From Nocardia africana NBRC 100379 (GTDB taxonomy: Bacteria > Actinomycetota > Actinomycetes > Mycobacteriales > Mycobacteriaceae), in the NCBI RefSeq assembly GCF_001612635.1, contig NZ_BDAV01000007.1:186001-250000 (forward strand): DNA of 64,000 nt, in the 5' to 3' direction. Under the pieces are notes generated by a model. It did not search any database and had not been told where the DNA came from. It saw only the letters and a program-made list of their open reading frames with translations. A program made the translations under genes and the position numbers. Shown piece by piece: positions 1 through 9,521 of the stretch (positions within the stretch are counted from its first letter, which is position 1; every line of letters begins with the position of its first letter).

Positions 1-82
1 CCGCAGCACCCATGCGCTTCGTAAGCAACTGTTGTGCCGCGGACACGACTTCGGCGGCGCGTTCGGCCAATAGTGCGGTCAT
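1..82 (-). CDS. N-terminal fragment of an unidentified protein, possibly a TetR-type regulator
   Basis: Reading leftward from an ATG at 82 gives 27 codons beginning MTALLAERAAEVVSAA with no stop before the window edge. The amphipathic segment AERAAEVVSAAQQLLTKRM resembles the first helix of TetR regulators, but it is too short to assign a family. An inverted repeat just upstream (97-121) is compatible with autoregulation. The rest of the gene lies outside the window. The reading frame is plausible; the function is a guess. Confidence 0.4.
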   Translation of the reverse strand, partial: MTALLAERAAEVVSAAQQLLTKRMGAA

Positions 83-96
83 CGCCAACCAAGTTA

Positions 97-121
97 CTCG
101 CTCCAGGTCACTTTCAGCGAG
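97..121. promoter_or_regulatory. Possible operator, 6-bp inverted repeat
   Basis: CTCGCT at 97-102 is repeated inverted as AGCGAG at 116-121 with a 13-bp spacer, 15 bp upstream of the partial leftward gene. The spacing is typical of a dimeric regulator site, but a match this short can arise by chance. Confidence 0.25.
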
Positions 122-331
122 CGGTTCGGCAACCTTTCGCGCGTCGTCGGCGTGTCCCCGCCGAGCGGCTGCGACCTGACCGAGATGCTCATTACGCTCA
201 TCGTCGGCCGGGTCGCGGATCCGGCACGATACCGCGGCCCGTCGCTTGACACGCCCGGCCGTGTCCGGTTGTGTCGAAATCTCAACTGCAGTGTGCCGCA
301 CCAGAACCCAGGTGATTCGAAAGGTCCGACG

Positions 332-1405
332 ATGACCGACTCCCCGCAGTCCGCGCCCCGCGACACCGGCGAAGGCGGTGAACGGCGACCGGAGAGCCGG
401 CCCGGGCAGCATCCCACCGGTCCCGCACGACCCGGCGCCGGAACAGGCGAACATCCCGCAACGCCGGGCCGGCCCGAAATGGCCGGGGCCGCGGGATATC
501 CGCAGTTCGAGGGCACCGGCGCAGCGCAGCACGGCACCGCGCAGTACGGCGGGGCTCCGGCCGAGCCGCCGTCGGTCACCCCGGGCGGGGTGCCCCCGGT
601 GGCGCCGGCGCCCGGCGCGCAGGGGCAGCAAGGGCCCACCTACGGTCCGCCCGGCAGCGTCCCGCCGGGCGCCTATCCGCCGCCCGCCGATCCGACGTGG
701 GGCGCAGCGGATACCGGCATGCCACCGCAGGGCGCGCCCGGTTACGGCGCGCCGCCCGGATACCCGGGCGCACCGGGTTACGCCGCGGCGCCGGGTCTGA
801 ATATCGGCCGGGCGCTCGGCTTCGCGTGGGATCGCTTCCGCGCCAATCCGATTCCCTGGGTGGCGATCACGCTCGTCGGATTCGTCGCCTACCTGATGGT
901 GACGGTCGTGGTGAACGTCACGCATATGAACTCACTGGTGCCGGTGATGCTCATCGGCTTGCTCGCGGCGGTCGTGGTCTGGCTGCTGCAGGCGGCGATG
1001 ATCCGCGGCGCGCTGTACGAAACCGACGGCACGCCACCGGATTTCGCGTCGTTCTTCGGCTTCGTCAACGCCGGCAACGTGCTGATCACCGCCCTGCTCG
1101 TCTTCGTGGCGGCCTGCATCGGCGCGGTGCTGTGCATCGTACCGGCGCTCGTCGTGGGCTATCTGTGCATGTTCTCGCTGCACTACGTCATCGACCAGGA
1201 CCTCGATCCGTTCAGCGCGATCAAATCCAGTGTGCAACTGGTGGTCTCGAACTTCGTCCCGACGCTGCTGCTGGCCCTGACCGTCGCCGCGCTGACGATC
1301 GTCGCCACCGCGCTGTGCGGCATCGGCCTGCTGGTGGTGGGACCGCTCACCGTCATCGCGGTCACCTACTCCTACCGGATGCTCACCGGCGGACTGATCG
1401 CCTGA
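332..1405 (+). CDS. Proline/glycine-rich integral membrane protein
   Basis: A 357-residue protein. The first ~155 residues are low-complexity Pro/Gly/Ala with repeated PPGYPGAPGY-like stretches and are probably disordered and cytoplasmic. The remaining ~200 residues hold several hydrophobic segments (roughly 170-190, 200-225, 249-284 and 311-344). The layout matches the M. tuberculosis Rv2560 type of Pro/Gly-rich membrane protein, which also lies near aspS. The in-frame frame opens at 152, but the ATG at 332 starts the recognisable Pro-rich protein and the upstream part does not look protein-like. No enzymatic motif is visible. A long inverted repeat follows the stop. The gene is confident; the function is unknown. 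Confidence 0.8.
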   Translation: MTDSPQSAPRDTGEGGERRPESRPGQHPTGPARPGAGTGEHPATPGRPEMAGAAGYPQFEGTGAAQHGTAQYGGAPAEPPSVTPGGVPPVAPAPGAQGQQGPTYGPPGSVPPGAYPPPADPTWGAADTGMPPQGAPGYGAPPGYPGAPGYAAAPGLNIGRALGFAWDRFRANPIPWVAITLVGFVAYLMVTVVVNVTHMNSLVPVMLIGLLAAVVVWLLQAAMIRGALYETDGTPPDFASFFGFVNAGNVLITALLVFVAACIGAVLCIVPALVVGYLCMFSLHYVIDQDLDPFSAIKSSVQLVVSNFVPTLLLALTVAALTIVATALCGIGLLVVGPLTVIAVTYSYRMLTGGLIA

Positions 1406-1426
1406 GCCGCCACCTCGGCCCCTGTC

Positions 1427-1473
1427 GTCTGCACGATCGTCCGGCACCAGGTGGGCCGGACGATCGTGCAGAC
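1427..1473. terminator. Bidirectional terminator-like hairpin
   Basis: A perfect 19-bp inverted repeat (arms 1427-1445 and 1455-1473, 9-nt loop) lies between the convergent membrane-protein gene and aspS. There is no clear T-run, as is common for terminators in high-GC actinobacteria. Confidence 0.75.
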
Positions 1474-1534
1474 CAACCGGTGTGCGGCCGCCGCTGCCCA
1501 CAACGACGGCGGCACACCCGGTTTCGGATCAGGG

Positions 1535-3319
1535 CTACGTGGTCTTCGGCTTGCCGTGCTCGTCGAGCACCACGTCGAGGCCGGCTTCCTTGCGCTGCTG
1601 CGCGGTGATCGGGGCCGGTGCGTCGGTCAGCGGGTCCACACCACCGCCGGACTTCGGGAACGCGATGACCTCGCGGATCGAATCGACTCCGGCCAGCAGC
1701 GCGGTGATGCGGTCCCAGCCGAAGGCGATGCCACCGTGCGGCGGCGCGCCGAAGGCGAAGGCGTCCAAGAGGAACCCGAATTTCTCCTGCGCCTCGTCGT
1801 GGCTGATGCCCATGACCTTGAACACCCGCTCCTGCACGTCGCGGCGGTGGATGCGGATGCTACCGCCGCCGATCTCGTTGCCGTTGCAGACGATGTCGTA
1901 GGCATAGGCCAGCGCCGAGCCCGGATCGGTGTCGAAGGTGTCGATGGACTCCGGCTTCGGCGAGGTGAACGCGTGATGCACCGCGGTCCAGGCCGAATGT
2001 CCCAGTGCCACATCGCCGCTCGCGGTGGCGTCGGCGGCGGGCTCGAACATCGGCGCGTCCACGATCCACACGAACGCCCAGGCGTCCTCGTCGATCAGGC
2101 CGCACTTGCGCGCGATCTCGCCACGTGCCGCGCCCAGCAGCGCCCGGCCCGACTTCGCCTCTCCGGCGCCGAAGAAGATGCAGTCGCCCGGCGCGGCACC
2201 GACGTGTTTGGCCAGGCCCTCGCGTTCGGCGTCGGACAGGTTCTTGGCGACCGGGCCGCCGAGGGTGCCGTCCTCACCGACCAGGATGTAGGCCAGGCCC
2301 TTGGCCCCGCGCTGCTTGGCCCATTCCTGCCAGGCGTCGAGCTGGCGCCGCGGCTGGCTCGCCCCGCCCGGCATCACCACCGCGCCGACATACGGCGCCT
2401 GGAAGACCCGGAAGGACGTGTCCTTGAAGTACTCGGCGCATTCGGTGATCTCGATGCCGAAGCGCAGGTCGGGCTTGTCGGTGCCGTAGCGGCGCATCGA
2501 CTCGGCGTAGGTCATGTGCGGGATCGGCGTCGGGATCTCGTAGCCGACCAGCTTCCACAGCGCGACCAGGATGTCCTCGGCCAGCAGGATCACGTCCTCC
2601 TGCGTCACGAAGCTCATCTCCACGTCGAGCTGAGTGAATTCGGGCTGGCGGTCGGCGCGGAAGTCCTCGTCGCGGTAGCAGCGGGCGATCTGGTAGTACC
2701 GCTCCACACCCGAGACCATCAGCAACTGCTTGAACAGCTGCGGGCTCTGCGGCAGGGCGTAGAACTTGCCGGGCTGCAGGCGTGCCGGCACCACGAAGTC
2801 ACGCGCGCCCTCGGGGGTCGACCGCGTCATCGTCGGGGTCTCGACCTCGACGAACGCATGCTGGGCCAGCACCTCGCGAGCCGCGGCGTTCACCTTCGAC
2901 CGCAGCCGGATGGCGTGCGCGGGGCCCTCACGGCGCAGATCGAGGTAGCGATACTTCAGGCGCGCCTCTTCACCGGGCTGCTCGTCGAGCTGGAACGGCA
3001 GCGGCGCGGCCTCGTTGAGCACCTCGAGTTCGGTGACGTTCACCTCGATCGCACCCGTGGGCAGGTTCGGGTTCTCACTGCCGTCCGGACGCGCCTCTAC
3101 CACACCGGTGACCCGCACGCAGTACTCCGCGCGCAGCCGGTGGGCCTGTTCGGCCGGCTCACCCTCGCGGAAGACCACCTGCGCGACCCCCGACGCATCG
3201 CGCAGATCGATGAAGATCACGCCACCGTGGTCTCGCCGCCGGGCCACCCAGCCGGTGAGGGTGACGGTCAGACCGGCGTGCTCGCTTCGCAGCGAACCAG
3301 CCAAGTGGGTGCGCAGCAC
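1535..3319 (-). CDS. aspS: Aspartyl-tRNA synthetase
   Basis: A class II aminoacyl-tRNA synthetase of 594 residues that charges tRNA-Asp in the cytosol. The N-terminal OB-fold anticodon-binding domain contains [20 protein letters not shown]. Class II motif 2 is seen in the region with [16 protein letters not shown] and motif 3 in GIAFGWDRI near the C-terminus; the ~590-residue length fits the bacterial type with a GAD insertion. The frame is open back to 3430, but the GTG at 3319 (protein start LRTHLAGSL after the initiator) follows an AAAGGA ribosome site and matches mycobacterial AspS. Many actinobacterial AspS enzymes are non-discriminating and also make Asp-tRNA-Asn; specificity cannot be read here. 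Confidence 0.97.
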   Translation of the reverse strand: MLRTHLAGSLRSEHAGLTVTLTGWVARRRDHGGVIFIDLRDASGVAQVVFREGEPAEQAHRLRAEYCVRVTGVVEARPDGSENPNLPTGAIEVNVTELEVLNEAAPLPFQLDEQPGEEARLKYRYLDLRREGPAHAIRLRSKVNAAAREVLAQHAFVEVETPTMTRSTPEGARDFVVPARLQPGKFYALPQSPQLFKQLLMVSGVERYYQIARCYRDEDFRADRQPEFTQLDVEMSFVTQEDVILLAEDILVALWKLVGYEIPTPIPHMTYAESMRRYGTDKPDLRFGIEITECAEYFKDTSFRVFQAPYVGAVVMPGGASQPRRQLDAWQEWAKQRGAKGLAYILVGEDGTLGGPVAKNLSDAEREGLAKHVGAAPGDCIFFGAGEAKSGRALLGAARGEIARKCGLIDEDAWAFVWIVDAPMFEPAADATASGDVALGHSAWTAVHHAFTSPKPESIDTFDTDPGSALAYAYDIVCNGNEIGGGSIRIHRRDVQERVFKVMGISHDEAQEKFGFLLDAFAFGAPPHGGIAFGWDRITALLAGVDSIREVIAFPKSGGGVDPLTDAPAPITAQQRKEAGLDVVLDEHGKPKTT

Positions 3320-3555
3320 GGGAATCCTTTCGACGACACGGTGCACCGGGCGCGGGATGACCTGGTGCGCCCCCATGGTAGTGAGACAGCTTCGGCGGAC
3401 GGAAACCGATATCCGACTCCCCCGCCCCACTCGGGTCGCCCGGCGGACACGAAAGCCGCTCTGCCCTCGAGCCGCGAGCGCTCATGCAAAGCTGTAAAGG
3501 TTGTTTCGGCTGACCGAGCGCCGAGCAGCCTACTCGATCCACAGGAGCAGCAACG

Positions 3556-4455
3556 ATGACCTTCAACGAAGGTATGGATATCGATCCGGACCGGGTCTCC
3601 ACCGGAGGCGGCATGGGTCCCAAACTCGCCCTGGGCGGTGGCGGTGGCCTGATCGTGCTGATTCTCGCGGTGCTGTTCGGCGTGAATCCGGGAAATCTGC
3701 TCGGCAGCGGAACCTCGGGAACACAGACCGGCGGTGTCGACACCTCCGTCTGCAAAACCAACGGTGATGCGAACCGGTATGCGCAGTGCCGGGTGGTGCT
3801 GACCGCGCAGAGCCTCGACGGCGTCTGGGGTGGGGTCCTGCCGCGTCAGACCCGGGTGCAGTACACGAAGCCCGGTGTGACGCTGTTCACCGGCTCGGTC
3901 AACACTCGATGTGGCAACGCGACGAGCGCTGTCGGCCCCTTCTACTGCCCGGCCGACCGCAAGGCCTACTTCGATACCGGATTCTTCCAGGAGCTCCGCG
4001 ACAAGTTCGGCGCGGCCGGTGGTCCGCTGGCCGAGGAGTACGTAGTGGCGCACGAATTCGGCCACCACATCCAGAACCTGCTGGGCGACAGCGGGCGCGC
4101 GCAACGTGACCCCAAAGGCCCCGACTCCGGATCGGTTCGCCTGGAACTGCAGGCCGACTGCTACGCGGGCCTGTGGGCGAGCTACGCGGACAAGACACCG
4201 GCTCCCGGCGGATCCCAGCCGCTGCTGAAGCCGTTGTCCGACAACGACATCCAAGACGCGCTCTCCGCCGCAGCGGCGGTCGGCGACGACCGGATTCAGA
4301 AGGCGGCCACCGGGCGGGTGAATCCGGAAGGATGGACGCACGGTTCGTCCAGCGAACGGCAGAAGTGGTTCCTGACCGGCTACCGCAACGGCCAGGTCGC
4401 CGCATGTGACACCTTCTCGGCAGCGGATCTGAACAATCCGCCGGCCCTGCGCTGA
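3556..4455 (+). CDS. Neutral zinc metallopeptidase, membrane-anchored
   Basis: A 299-residue protein of the putative neutral zinc metallopeptidase family (YpfJ/COG2321; Rv2575 in M. tuberculosis). A Gly-rich N-terminus leads to one hydrophobic anchor at about residues 24-46. The catalytic HEFGHH motif is at residues 166-171, and LELQADCYAG about 30 residues later supplies a likely third zinc ligand. The C-terminal WTHGSS-RQKWF segment is typical of the family. The ATG at 3556 has an upstream CAGGAG. The physiological substrate of this family is not established. The place after aspS agrees with mycobacterial gene order. Confidence 0.92.
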   Translation: MTFNEGMDIDPDRVSTGGGMGPKLALGGGGGLIVLILAVLFGVNPGNLLGSGTSGTQTGGVDTSVCKTNGDANRYAQCRVVLTAQSLDGVWGGVLPRQTRVQYTKPGVTLFTGSVNTRCGNATSAVGPFYCPADRKAYFDTGFFQELRDKFGAAGGPLAEEYVVAHEFGHHIQNLLGDSGRAQRDPKGPDSGSVRLELQADCYAGLWASYADKTPAPGGSQPLLKPLSDNDIQDALSAAAAVGDDRIQKAATGRVNPEGWTHGSSSERQKWFLTGYRNGQVAACDTFSAADLNNPPALR

Positions 4456-4552
4456 GCGTGAGCAGGGTTTCGAGCGGGCGGGTCGGCCGGATGCCGGCAG
4501 CGGTGCGGTTCACAATGGTCGGCGAGACCGAGACGGGTGGAGGGCAGCAGTG

Positions 4553-5098
4553 ATGGGTATGCGCGAATTCGGCGGCACGCGACGCGGTTTGCCGGGTATG
4601 CGGGTGGCCGTGGCGGTATGCGCCGCGGCGCTGACGGTGGCCGGTGGCGCGATGACAGCCGTGGCCGACGAACCCGCCGCCGCACTGTCGGTGGCGCTGA
4701 CCACGATCCCGGGTGGGGAGCACGCCGGGGTGACCCCGGCTCCGACCCTGCTCGTCTATTCCGACGGGCACGCGGTGCACAGTCCCGATGCCGCCGATCC
4801 GGATCGCCCGGCCGACAAGGCGCCGCAGCAGCGCAACGGACACGTCTCGGCGGACGCGGTCCACGCCGCCGCCGAGGATGCGAAGAAGCTGGCGGCCGCC
4901 GATCTGGGCATGCCCAAGGACGGCAACGGCGGGTCCACCCTCCTCGATTTCCTGGGCGCCACGCCCGACCAGGATGTGCACCTGGTGGTGTACTCCCCCG
5001 GCGGCACCGACGGACTCACCGACGCACAGAAGGCCGACCGCGCCCGCTTCGCGGACCTGTGCAAGAAGTTGGTCGGCGCGTTCGTCGCCGACCGCTGA
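4553..5098 (+). CDS. Small secreted protein of unknown function
   Basis: About 181 residues with a Sec-type signal peptide: a basic start, a hydrophobic core (VAVAVCAAALTVAG) and a likely cleavage site after AVA near residue 38. The mature part contains short beta-like segments such as PTLLVYSDGHAV and DVHLVVYSPGG and ends in a charged helix. I recognise no family; the size and layout recall small subtilisin-inhibitor-like proteins but no diagnostic Cys pattern is present. GTG at 4550 and ATG at 4553 are both possible; GGAGGG at 4539-4544 is better spaced for the ATG. Confidence 0.75.
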   Translation: MGMREFGGTRRGLPGMRVAVAVCAAALTVAGGAMTAVADEPAAALSVALTTIPGGEHAGVTPAPTLLVYSDGHAVHSPDAADPDRPADKAPQQRNGHVSADAVHAAAEDAKKLAAADLGMPKDGNGGSTLLDFLGATPDQDVHLVVYSPGGTDGLTDAQKADRARFADLCKKLVGAFVADR

Positions 5099-5107
5099 TT
5101 CCCGCCT

Positions 5108-5143
5108 CGGCGCCCCGGTCGCGTCCTCGCGATCGGGGCGCCG
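5108..5143. terminator. Bidirectional terminator-like hairpin
   Basis: A 15-bp stem with one G-T wobble (arms 5108-5122 and 5129-5143, 6-nt loop) followed by AAAA on the plus strand. It lies between the convergent secreted-protein gene and korB. Confidence 0.75.
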
Positions 5144-5187
5144 AAAAGTTCAGGGCCGCAGTCGTTGCGGGTCGCCGGTCTCTCGGA

Positions 5188-6267
5188 TCAGCCGACGGTC
5201 CAGGTCTCGCGGCCGTTGAGCAGGTTTTGCAGCGACTGCGGCCCGACCGGTGCGCGCTCGACGGCCACCGCGGTTTGCGCACGGACCCCGTCGTCGTAGG
5301 TGGGACGGGCGACGTCGCGGAAGATGCCGATCGGGACGTGGGTCAGGTCCTGGGAGGTCAACCGCGAGAGCGCATAGGCGTATTCGGATCGTTCGCAGTG
5401 GGCGTCGTGCACCACGATCTCGCTCTCGGCGACCTCGGCGGTCGCGACGACCTCGAGCCCGAAACCGTTGCGCACCACCGCGAATTCACCGTCGGCGCCG
5501 AAGCGGATCGGTTCCCCGTGCCGCAAGCGGATCAGGTGCGATTCGGCGTTGTCGCGGCGCAGCGCGTCGAAGGAACCGTCGTTGAAGATCGGGCAATCCT
5601 GCAGGATCTCCACGAACGAGGTCCCGCGGTGTTCGGCCGCCGCGCGCAGCACCTCGGTGAGGCCGGCGCGGTCGGAGTCGAGGGCGCGCGCGGCGAAACT
5701 CGCCTCCGCACCCAGCGCCACCGACAACGTGTTGAACGGGTGGTCGATCGATCCGAGCGGCGTCGACTTGGTCACCTTCCCCGGTTCGGAGGTCGGTGAG
5801 TACTGGCCCTTGGTCAGGCCGTAGATCCGGTTGTTGAACAGCAGGATCGTCATGTTCACGTTGCGGCGCAGCGCGTGGATCAGGTGATTGCCACCGATCG
5901 AGAGGGCGTCGCCGTCGCCGGTGACCACCCAGACCGACAGATCCGGCCTGGTCACCGCGAGCCCGGTGGCGATGGCCGGGGCGCGACCGTGGATGGAGTG
6001 GATGCCGTAGGCGTCCAGGTAGTACGGGAATCGGCTGGAACATCCGATTCCGGAGACGAACATGAGGTTCTCCCGCCGCAGGCCCAGCTCGGCGAGGAAG
6101 CCACGCACCGTCGCGAGAATGACGTAGTCACCGCATCCCGGGCACCAGCGCACCTCCTGATCGGAGGTGAAGTCCTTGACCTTCTGTGGCCCCTCGGCGC
6201 CGGGTACTCCGGAGACCCCGGTCAGGCCGAGATCGGCGCCGATGAGCGAGGTGTCGACGATGGTCAT
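5188..6267 (-). CDS. korB: 2-oxoacid (2-oxoglutarate):ferredoxin oxidoreductase, beta subunit
   Basis: A 359-residue thiamine-pyrophosphate subunit that, with KorA, oxidises 2-oxoglutarate to succinyl-CoA and passes electrons to ferredoxin. The [4Fe-4S] ligands are visible as WCPGC (C42, C45), GIGCSS (C76) and a later LQDCPIF. The TPP-binding motif runs from GDGDALSIGG (about 117-126) to LLFNN. Its start overlaps the stop of korA by 4 bp, so the pair is translationally coupled. In mycobacteria this oxygen-tolerant enzyme is an alternative to the 2-oxoglutarate dehydrogenase complex; a preference for 2-oxoglutarate is inferred from family membership only. Confidence 0.95.
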   Translation of the reverse strand: MTIVDTSLIGADLGLTGVSGVPGAEGPQKVKDFTSDQEVRWCPGCGDYVILATVRGFLAELGLRRENLMFVSGIGCSSRFPYYLDAYGIHSIHGRAPAIATGLAVTRPDLSVWVVTGDGDALSIGGNHLIHALRRNVNMTILLFNNRIYGLTKGQYSPTSEPGKVTKSTPLGSIDHPFNTLSVALGAEASFAARALDSDRAGLTEVLRAAAEHRGTSFVEILQDCPIFNDGSFDALRRDNAESHLIRLRHGEPIRFGADGEFAVVRNGFGLEVVATAEVAESEIVVHDAHCERSEYAYALSRLTSQDLTHVPIGIFRDVARPTYDDGVRAQTAVAVERAPVGPQSLQNLLNGRETWTVG

Positions 6268-8216
6268 CGGTATCCCCCTGTCGTGCGATAGGTCGCCCGG
6301 GCCCGGGCATCGAAGGCCTTGTTCTGCTCCAGCTCACCGATGGATCCGTCCAGCGCCGCGTCGATGACGCCGACCAGTTCCTGCGCGGAGAAGGCGGTCC
6401 CGGCCACCTTCGTCCACGGCTGCACGTCGACCAGATATTTTCCGCGCAGCAGCAGGGCCAGCTGGCCGCCGTTCATCTCCGGCGCTACCACGCGGCGATA
6501 TCGTCGCAACACCTCGCCGGTATTGGCGGGCAGCGGGTTGAGGTGCCGCAGATGCGCGTGCGCGACCGGCACGCCGCGGCGACGCGCCCGCCGGCACGCC
6601 TCACCGATCGGACCGTAGGAACTGCCCCAGCCGATCAGCAGCAATTCGGCGGTGCCGTCGGGATCGTCGACCTCGAGGTCGGGTACCGCGATGCCGTCGA
6701 TCTTCGCCTGACGCAGGCGGACCATCAGTTCGTGGTTGGCCGGATCGTAGGAGATGTTGCCGCTGCCGTCGGCCTTCTCCAGTCCGCCGATCCGGTGGGC
6801 ACGGCCGCCGGTACCGGGCCGGGCCAGCGGCCTGGCGAGGGTTTCCGGGTCGCGTGCGTAGGGCTGGAACGGCGGCCCGGCCGCGGCGTCCTCGTCCACC
6901 GGCGGCTCGAATGCCGGGTCGATCGGCTCGAGGTCGGACACTCGTGGAATCGACCACGGCTCGGATCCGTTGGCGATGGCGCCGTCGGACAGCAGCAATA
7001 CCGGAGTGCGATAGGTGAGCGCGATCCGCGCCGCTTCCACCGCGGCCGCGAAACAGTCGGCCGGTGAGCGGGGCGCCACCACGGCGACGGGCGATTCGCC
7101 GTTGCGCCCGTACAGCGCCTGGAGTAGATCGGCCTGTTCGGTCTTGGTGGGCAGGCCGGTCGAGGGCCCGCCGCGCTGGACGTCGATGATCACCAGCGGC
7201 AGTTCGGTCATCACCGCCAGCCCGATGGTCTCGCTCTTGAGCGCCAGCCCGGGGCCCGACGTACTGGTCACGCCCAGCGCGCCGCCGAGCGAAGCACCCA
7301 GCGCCGCGCCGATTCCGGCGATCTCGTCCTCGGCCTGGAAGGTGGTGACGCCGAAGTTCTTGTGCTTGCTCAGTTCGTGCAGGATGTCGGAGGCCGGCGT
7401 GATCGGATAGGTGCCCAGGAAGACCGGCAGCCCGGACAGCTGCCCGGCCGCGATCACGCCGTAGGCCAGGGCGGTATTGCCCGTGATCTGCCGGTAGGTG
7501 CCCGGTGGCAGCGCGGCGGGCGCTACTTCGTATGTGGTGGCGAAGGTTTCGGTCGTTTCGCCGTAGTTCCAGCCGGCCCGGAACGCCAGCACGTTCGCCT
7601 CGCCGATTTCCGGCGTGGCGGCGAACTTCTCGCGCATGAAGGCCTCGGTACCGCCGAGCGGCCGGCCGTACATCCACGACAGCAGGCCCAGGGCGAACAT
7701 GTTCTTCGCGCGTTGGCCGTCCTTCTTGCCGACTCCGGCCGGTTCGGTGGCGGCCAGCGTCAGCGACGTCATCGGCACCCGGTGCACCACGAAGTCGCCG
7801 AGACTGTCGTCGGTGAGCGGATCTCGCTCGTAGCCGACCTTCGCGAGGGTGCGTTTGGTGAACTCGTCGGTATTGACGATCACCGTCGCACCCCGGGCGA
7901 GATCGTCGATGTTGGCCTTCAGCGCGGCCGGGTTCATGGCGACCAGCACGTCGGGCTGGTCGCCCGCGGTGAGAATGTCGTAGTCGGCGATCTGGATCTG
8001 GAACGACGACACCCCGGGGAGTGTGCCCTGAGGTGCGCGGATCTCGGCCGGAAAGTTCGGCTGGGTGGCGAGGTCGTTGCCGAAGGCGGCCGCCTCGTGG
8101 GTGAATCGGTCTCCGGTCAGCTGCATACCGTCGCCGGAATCACCGGCGAAGCGGATGACGACCTTCTCCAATTTTTCGCTGCCGGTGGGGCCGTGAACGC
8201 CCTGATTCGACACCAT
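6264..8216 (-). CDS. korA: 2-oxoacid (2-oxoglutarate):ferredoxin oxidoreductase, alpha subunit with fused gamma domain
   Basis: A 650-residue protein that begins with the gamma domain (VIRFAGDSGDGMQLTGDRF near residue 20) and continues into the alpha (pyrimidine-binding) domain (GTYPITPASDILHEL and QAEDEIAGIGAALGAS). This gamma-alpha fusion is the form found in actinobacterial KorA. The ATG at 8216 has an upstream GGAAG. It is the first gene of a two-gene leftward operon with korB (4-bp overlap). In M. tuberculosis the pair (Rv2455c/Rv2454c) is not next to aspS, so this placement is a lineage-specific arrangement. Confidence 0.95.
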   Translation of the reverse strand: MVSNQGVHGPTGSEKLEKVVIRFAGDSGDGMQLTGDRFTHEAAAFGNDLATQPNFPAEIRAPQGTLPGVSSFQIQIADYDILTAGDQPDVLVAMNPAALKANIDDLARGATVIVNTDEFTKRTLAKVGYERDPLTDDSLGDFVVHRVPMTSLTLAATEPAGVGKKDGQRAKNMFALGLLSWMYGRPLGGTEAFMREKFAATPEIGEANVLAFRAGWNYGETTETFATTYEVAPAALPPGTYRQITGNTALAYGVIAAGQLSGLPVFLGTYPITPASDILHELSKHKNFGVTTFQAEDEIAGIGAALGASLGGALGVTSTSGPGLALKSETIGLAVMTELPLVIIDVQRGGPSTGLPTKTEQADLLQALYGRNGESPVAVVAPRSPADCFAAAVEAARIALTYRTPVLLLSDGAIANGSEPWSIPRVSDLEPIDPAFEPPVDEDAAAGPPFQPYARDPETLARPLARPGTGGRAHRIGGLEKADGSGNISYDPANHELMVRLRQAKIDGIAVPDLEVDDPDGTAELLLIGWGSSYGPIGEACRRARRRGVPVAHAHLRHLNPLPANTGEVLRRYRRVVAPEMNGGQLALLLRGKYLVDVQPWTKVAGTAFSAQELVGVIDAALDGSIGELEQNKAFDARARATYRTTGGYR

Positions 8217-8363
8217 GCGCCTGCATCACTTCCTCGTAGGGATGAGGTACCACACGCCAAGTTACTCCGCGGCACGCCGGAGAATTCGTGGAACGAACAA
8301 CCCGGCGAGCATGCGGTACAACGAGTTTCGGCCGCGCGCGGCCGGGCCCCAGGGGCCGGTGGG

Positions 8364-8382
8364 TCCGCCGGTATCCGGCGGA
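8364..8382 (-). terminator. Terminator-like hairpin after the radical SAM gene
   Basis: An 8-bp perfect stem (8364-8371 and 8375-8382) with a 3-nt loop begins 4 bp after the stop codon of the leftward radical SAM gene. Confidence 0.5.
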
Positions 8383-8386
8383 GCGA

Positions 8387-9430
8387 TCAACCGAACAACG
8401 CCAACTGCGGGTCGGACCGTAATGCCTGTGCGTCACCCTCCGGCTCGGACGGGCCTGCGACCCGGCCCCGCGCCGGCAGTTCCCGGTGCCGGTCGAGCCG
8501 ATACCGGGTCAGCAGCGGGTCGACCCGCTGTCGTAACCACGCAGCGTACTCCGGTGTGACGTACGCCCCACGACCGTACAACTGCCGGTATCGCCGCAGC
8601 AGCGCCGGGTGATGTTCGGCCAGCCACTGCAGGAACCAGCCCCGGGTACTGCCGCGCAGATGCATGGGCAGCACGGTCGCCCGCGCCCCGCCGGACGCCG
8701 CGATCGCGCCGAGCAATCGCTCCAGGTGGGCGACGTCATCGGTGAGATACGGAATGACGGGAGCCACCATCACATTCACGTCGAATCCCGCCTCGGAGAG
8801 CGCGCGCACCAGTTCCAGCCGCGCCCGCGGGCCGGGCGTACCCGGTTCCACCGCGCGGTGCAGGTCCTCGTCGACCGTCGCGATCGATACCGCCAGGCTG
8901 ACCGGCACCACCTGGGCCGATTGCACGAGCAGCGGCAGGTCCCGCCGCAACAACGTGCCCTTGGTGAGAATGGAGAACGGCGTACCCGCGTCGGTGAGGG
9001 CGGCGATGATTTCCGGCATCAACCGGTAACGCCCCTCGGCCCGTTGATAGGGATCGGTGTTGGTGCCCAGCGCGACCGGCTCGCGCCGCCACGAGCGGCG
9101 GCGCAGTTCCTGGCGCAACACCGCGGCCACATTCGTCTTGACCACGATCTGGCTGTCGAAATCACGGCCGGCGTCGAGGTCCAGATATTCGTGAGTGGGG
9201 CGGGCGAAGCAGTACCTGCACGCGTGCGAACAGCCGCGCATCGGATTGATCGTCCATTCGAACGGCACCGCCGACCGCTGCGGCACCTTGTTCAGCGCGC
9301 TCTTGCACAGCACTTCGTGAAAGGTGACGCCCTCGAATTCCGGCGTCTGCACGCTGCGGACGAATCCGGCACGCTCCAGCCCTGGAAGCGCGCCGTCGTC
9401 GGCTGCCGGGTTCTGGTTCTGCCATCGCAC
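8387..9430 (-). CDS. Radical SAM protein of the Rv2578c type
   Basis: A 347-residue radical SAM enzyme. The [4Fe-4S]/SAM motif is CSHACRYC (C67, C71, C74; CX3CX2C), followed by FARPTHEYLDLD, the hallmark of the Rv2578c family, which is related to spore photoproduct lyase-like proteins. The segments ALGTNTDPYQRAEGRY and LTKGTLLRRDLPLL are also family-typical. The GTG at 9430 starts MRWQ, as in the mycobacterial homologue. The reaction is unknown. The protein ends in QLALFG, which resembles the pentapeptide that many repair proteins use to bind the DNA sliding clamp; this is noted in the findings. Confidence 0.9.
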   Translation of the reverse strand: MRWQNQNPAADDGALPGLERAGFVRSVQTPEFEGVTFHEVLCKSALNKVPQRSAVPFEWTINPMRGCSHACRYCFARPTHEYLDLDAGRDFDSQIVVKTNVAAVLRQELRRRSWRREPVALGTNTDPYQRAEGRYRLMPEIIAALTDAGTPFSILTKGTLLRRDLPLLVQSAQVVPVSLAVSIATVDEDLHRAVEPGTPGPRARLELVRALSEAGFDVNVMVAPVIPYLTDDVAHLERLLGAIAASGGARATVLPMHLRGSTRGWFLQWLAEHHPALLRRYRQLYGRGAYVTPEYAAWLRQRVDPLLTRYRLDRHRELPARGRVAGPSEPEGDAQALRSDPQLALFG

Positions 9431-9521
9431 CCACTCAGTCGAACACCCGTTCGATCCGATGTCAAGGACCGCGCCGCGGACGCACCCCGTTCATGCCGCG
9501 GCACCGGCCCGTGAACGAATG

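Noticed and set aside
1451..3559. A 702-codon plus-strand frame opposite aspS
   Set aside because: Antisense shadow; no domain and it runs through the aspS terminator and promoter.
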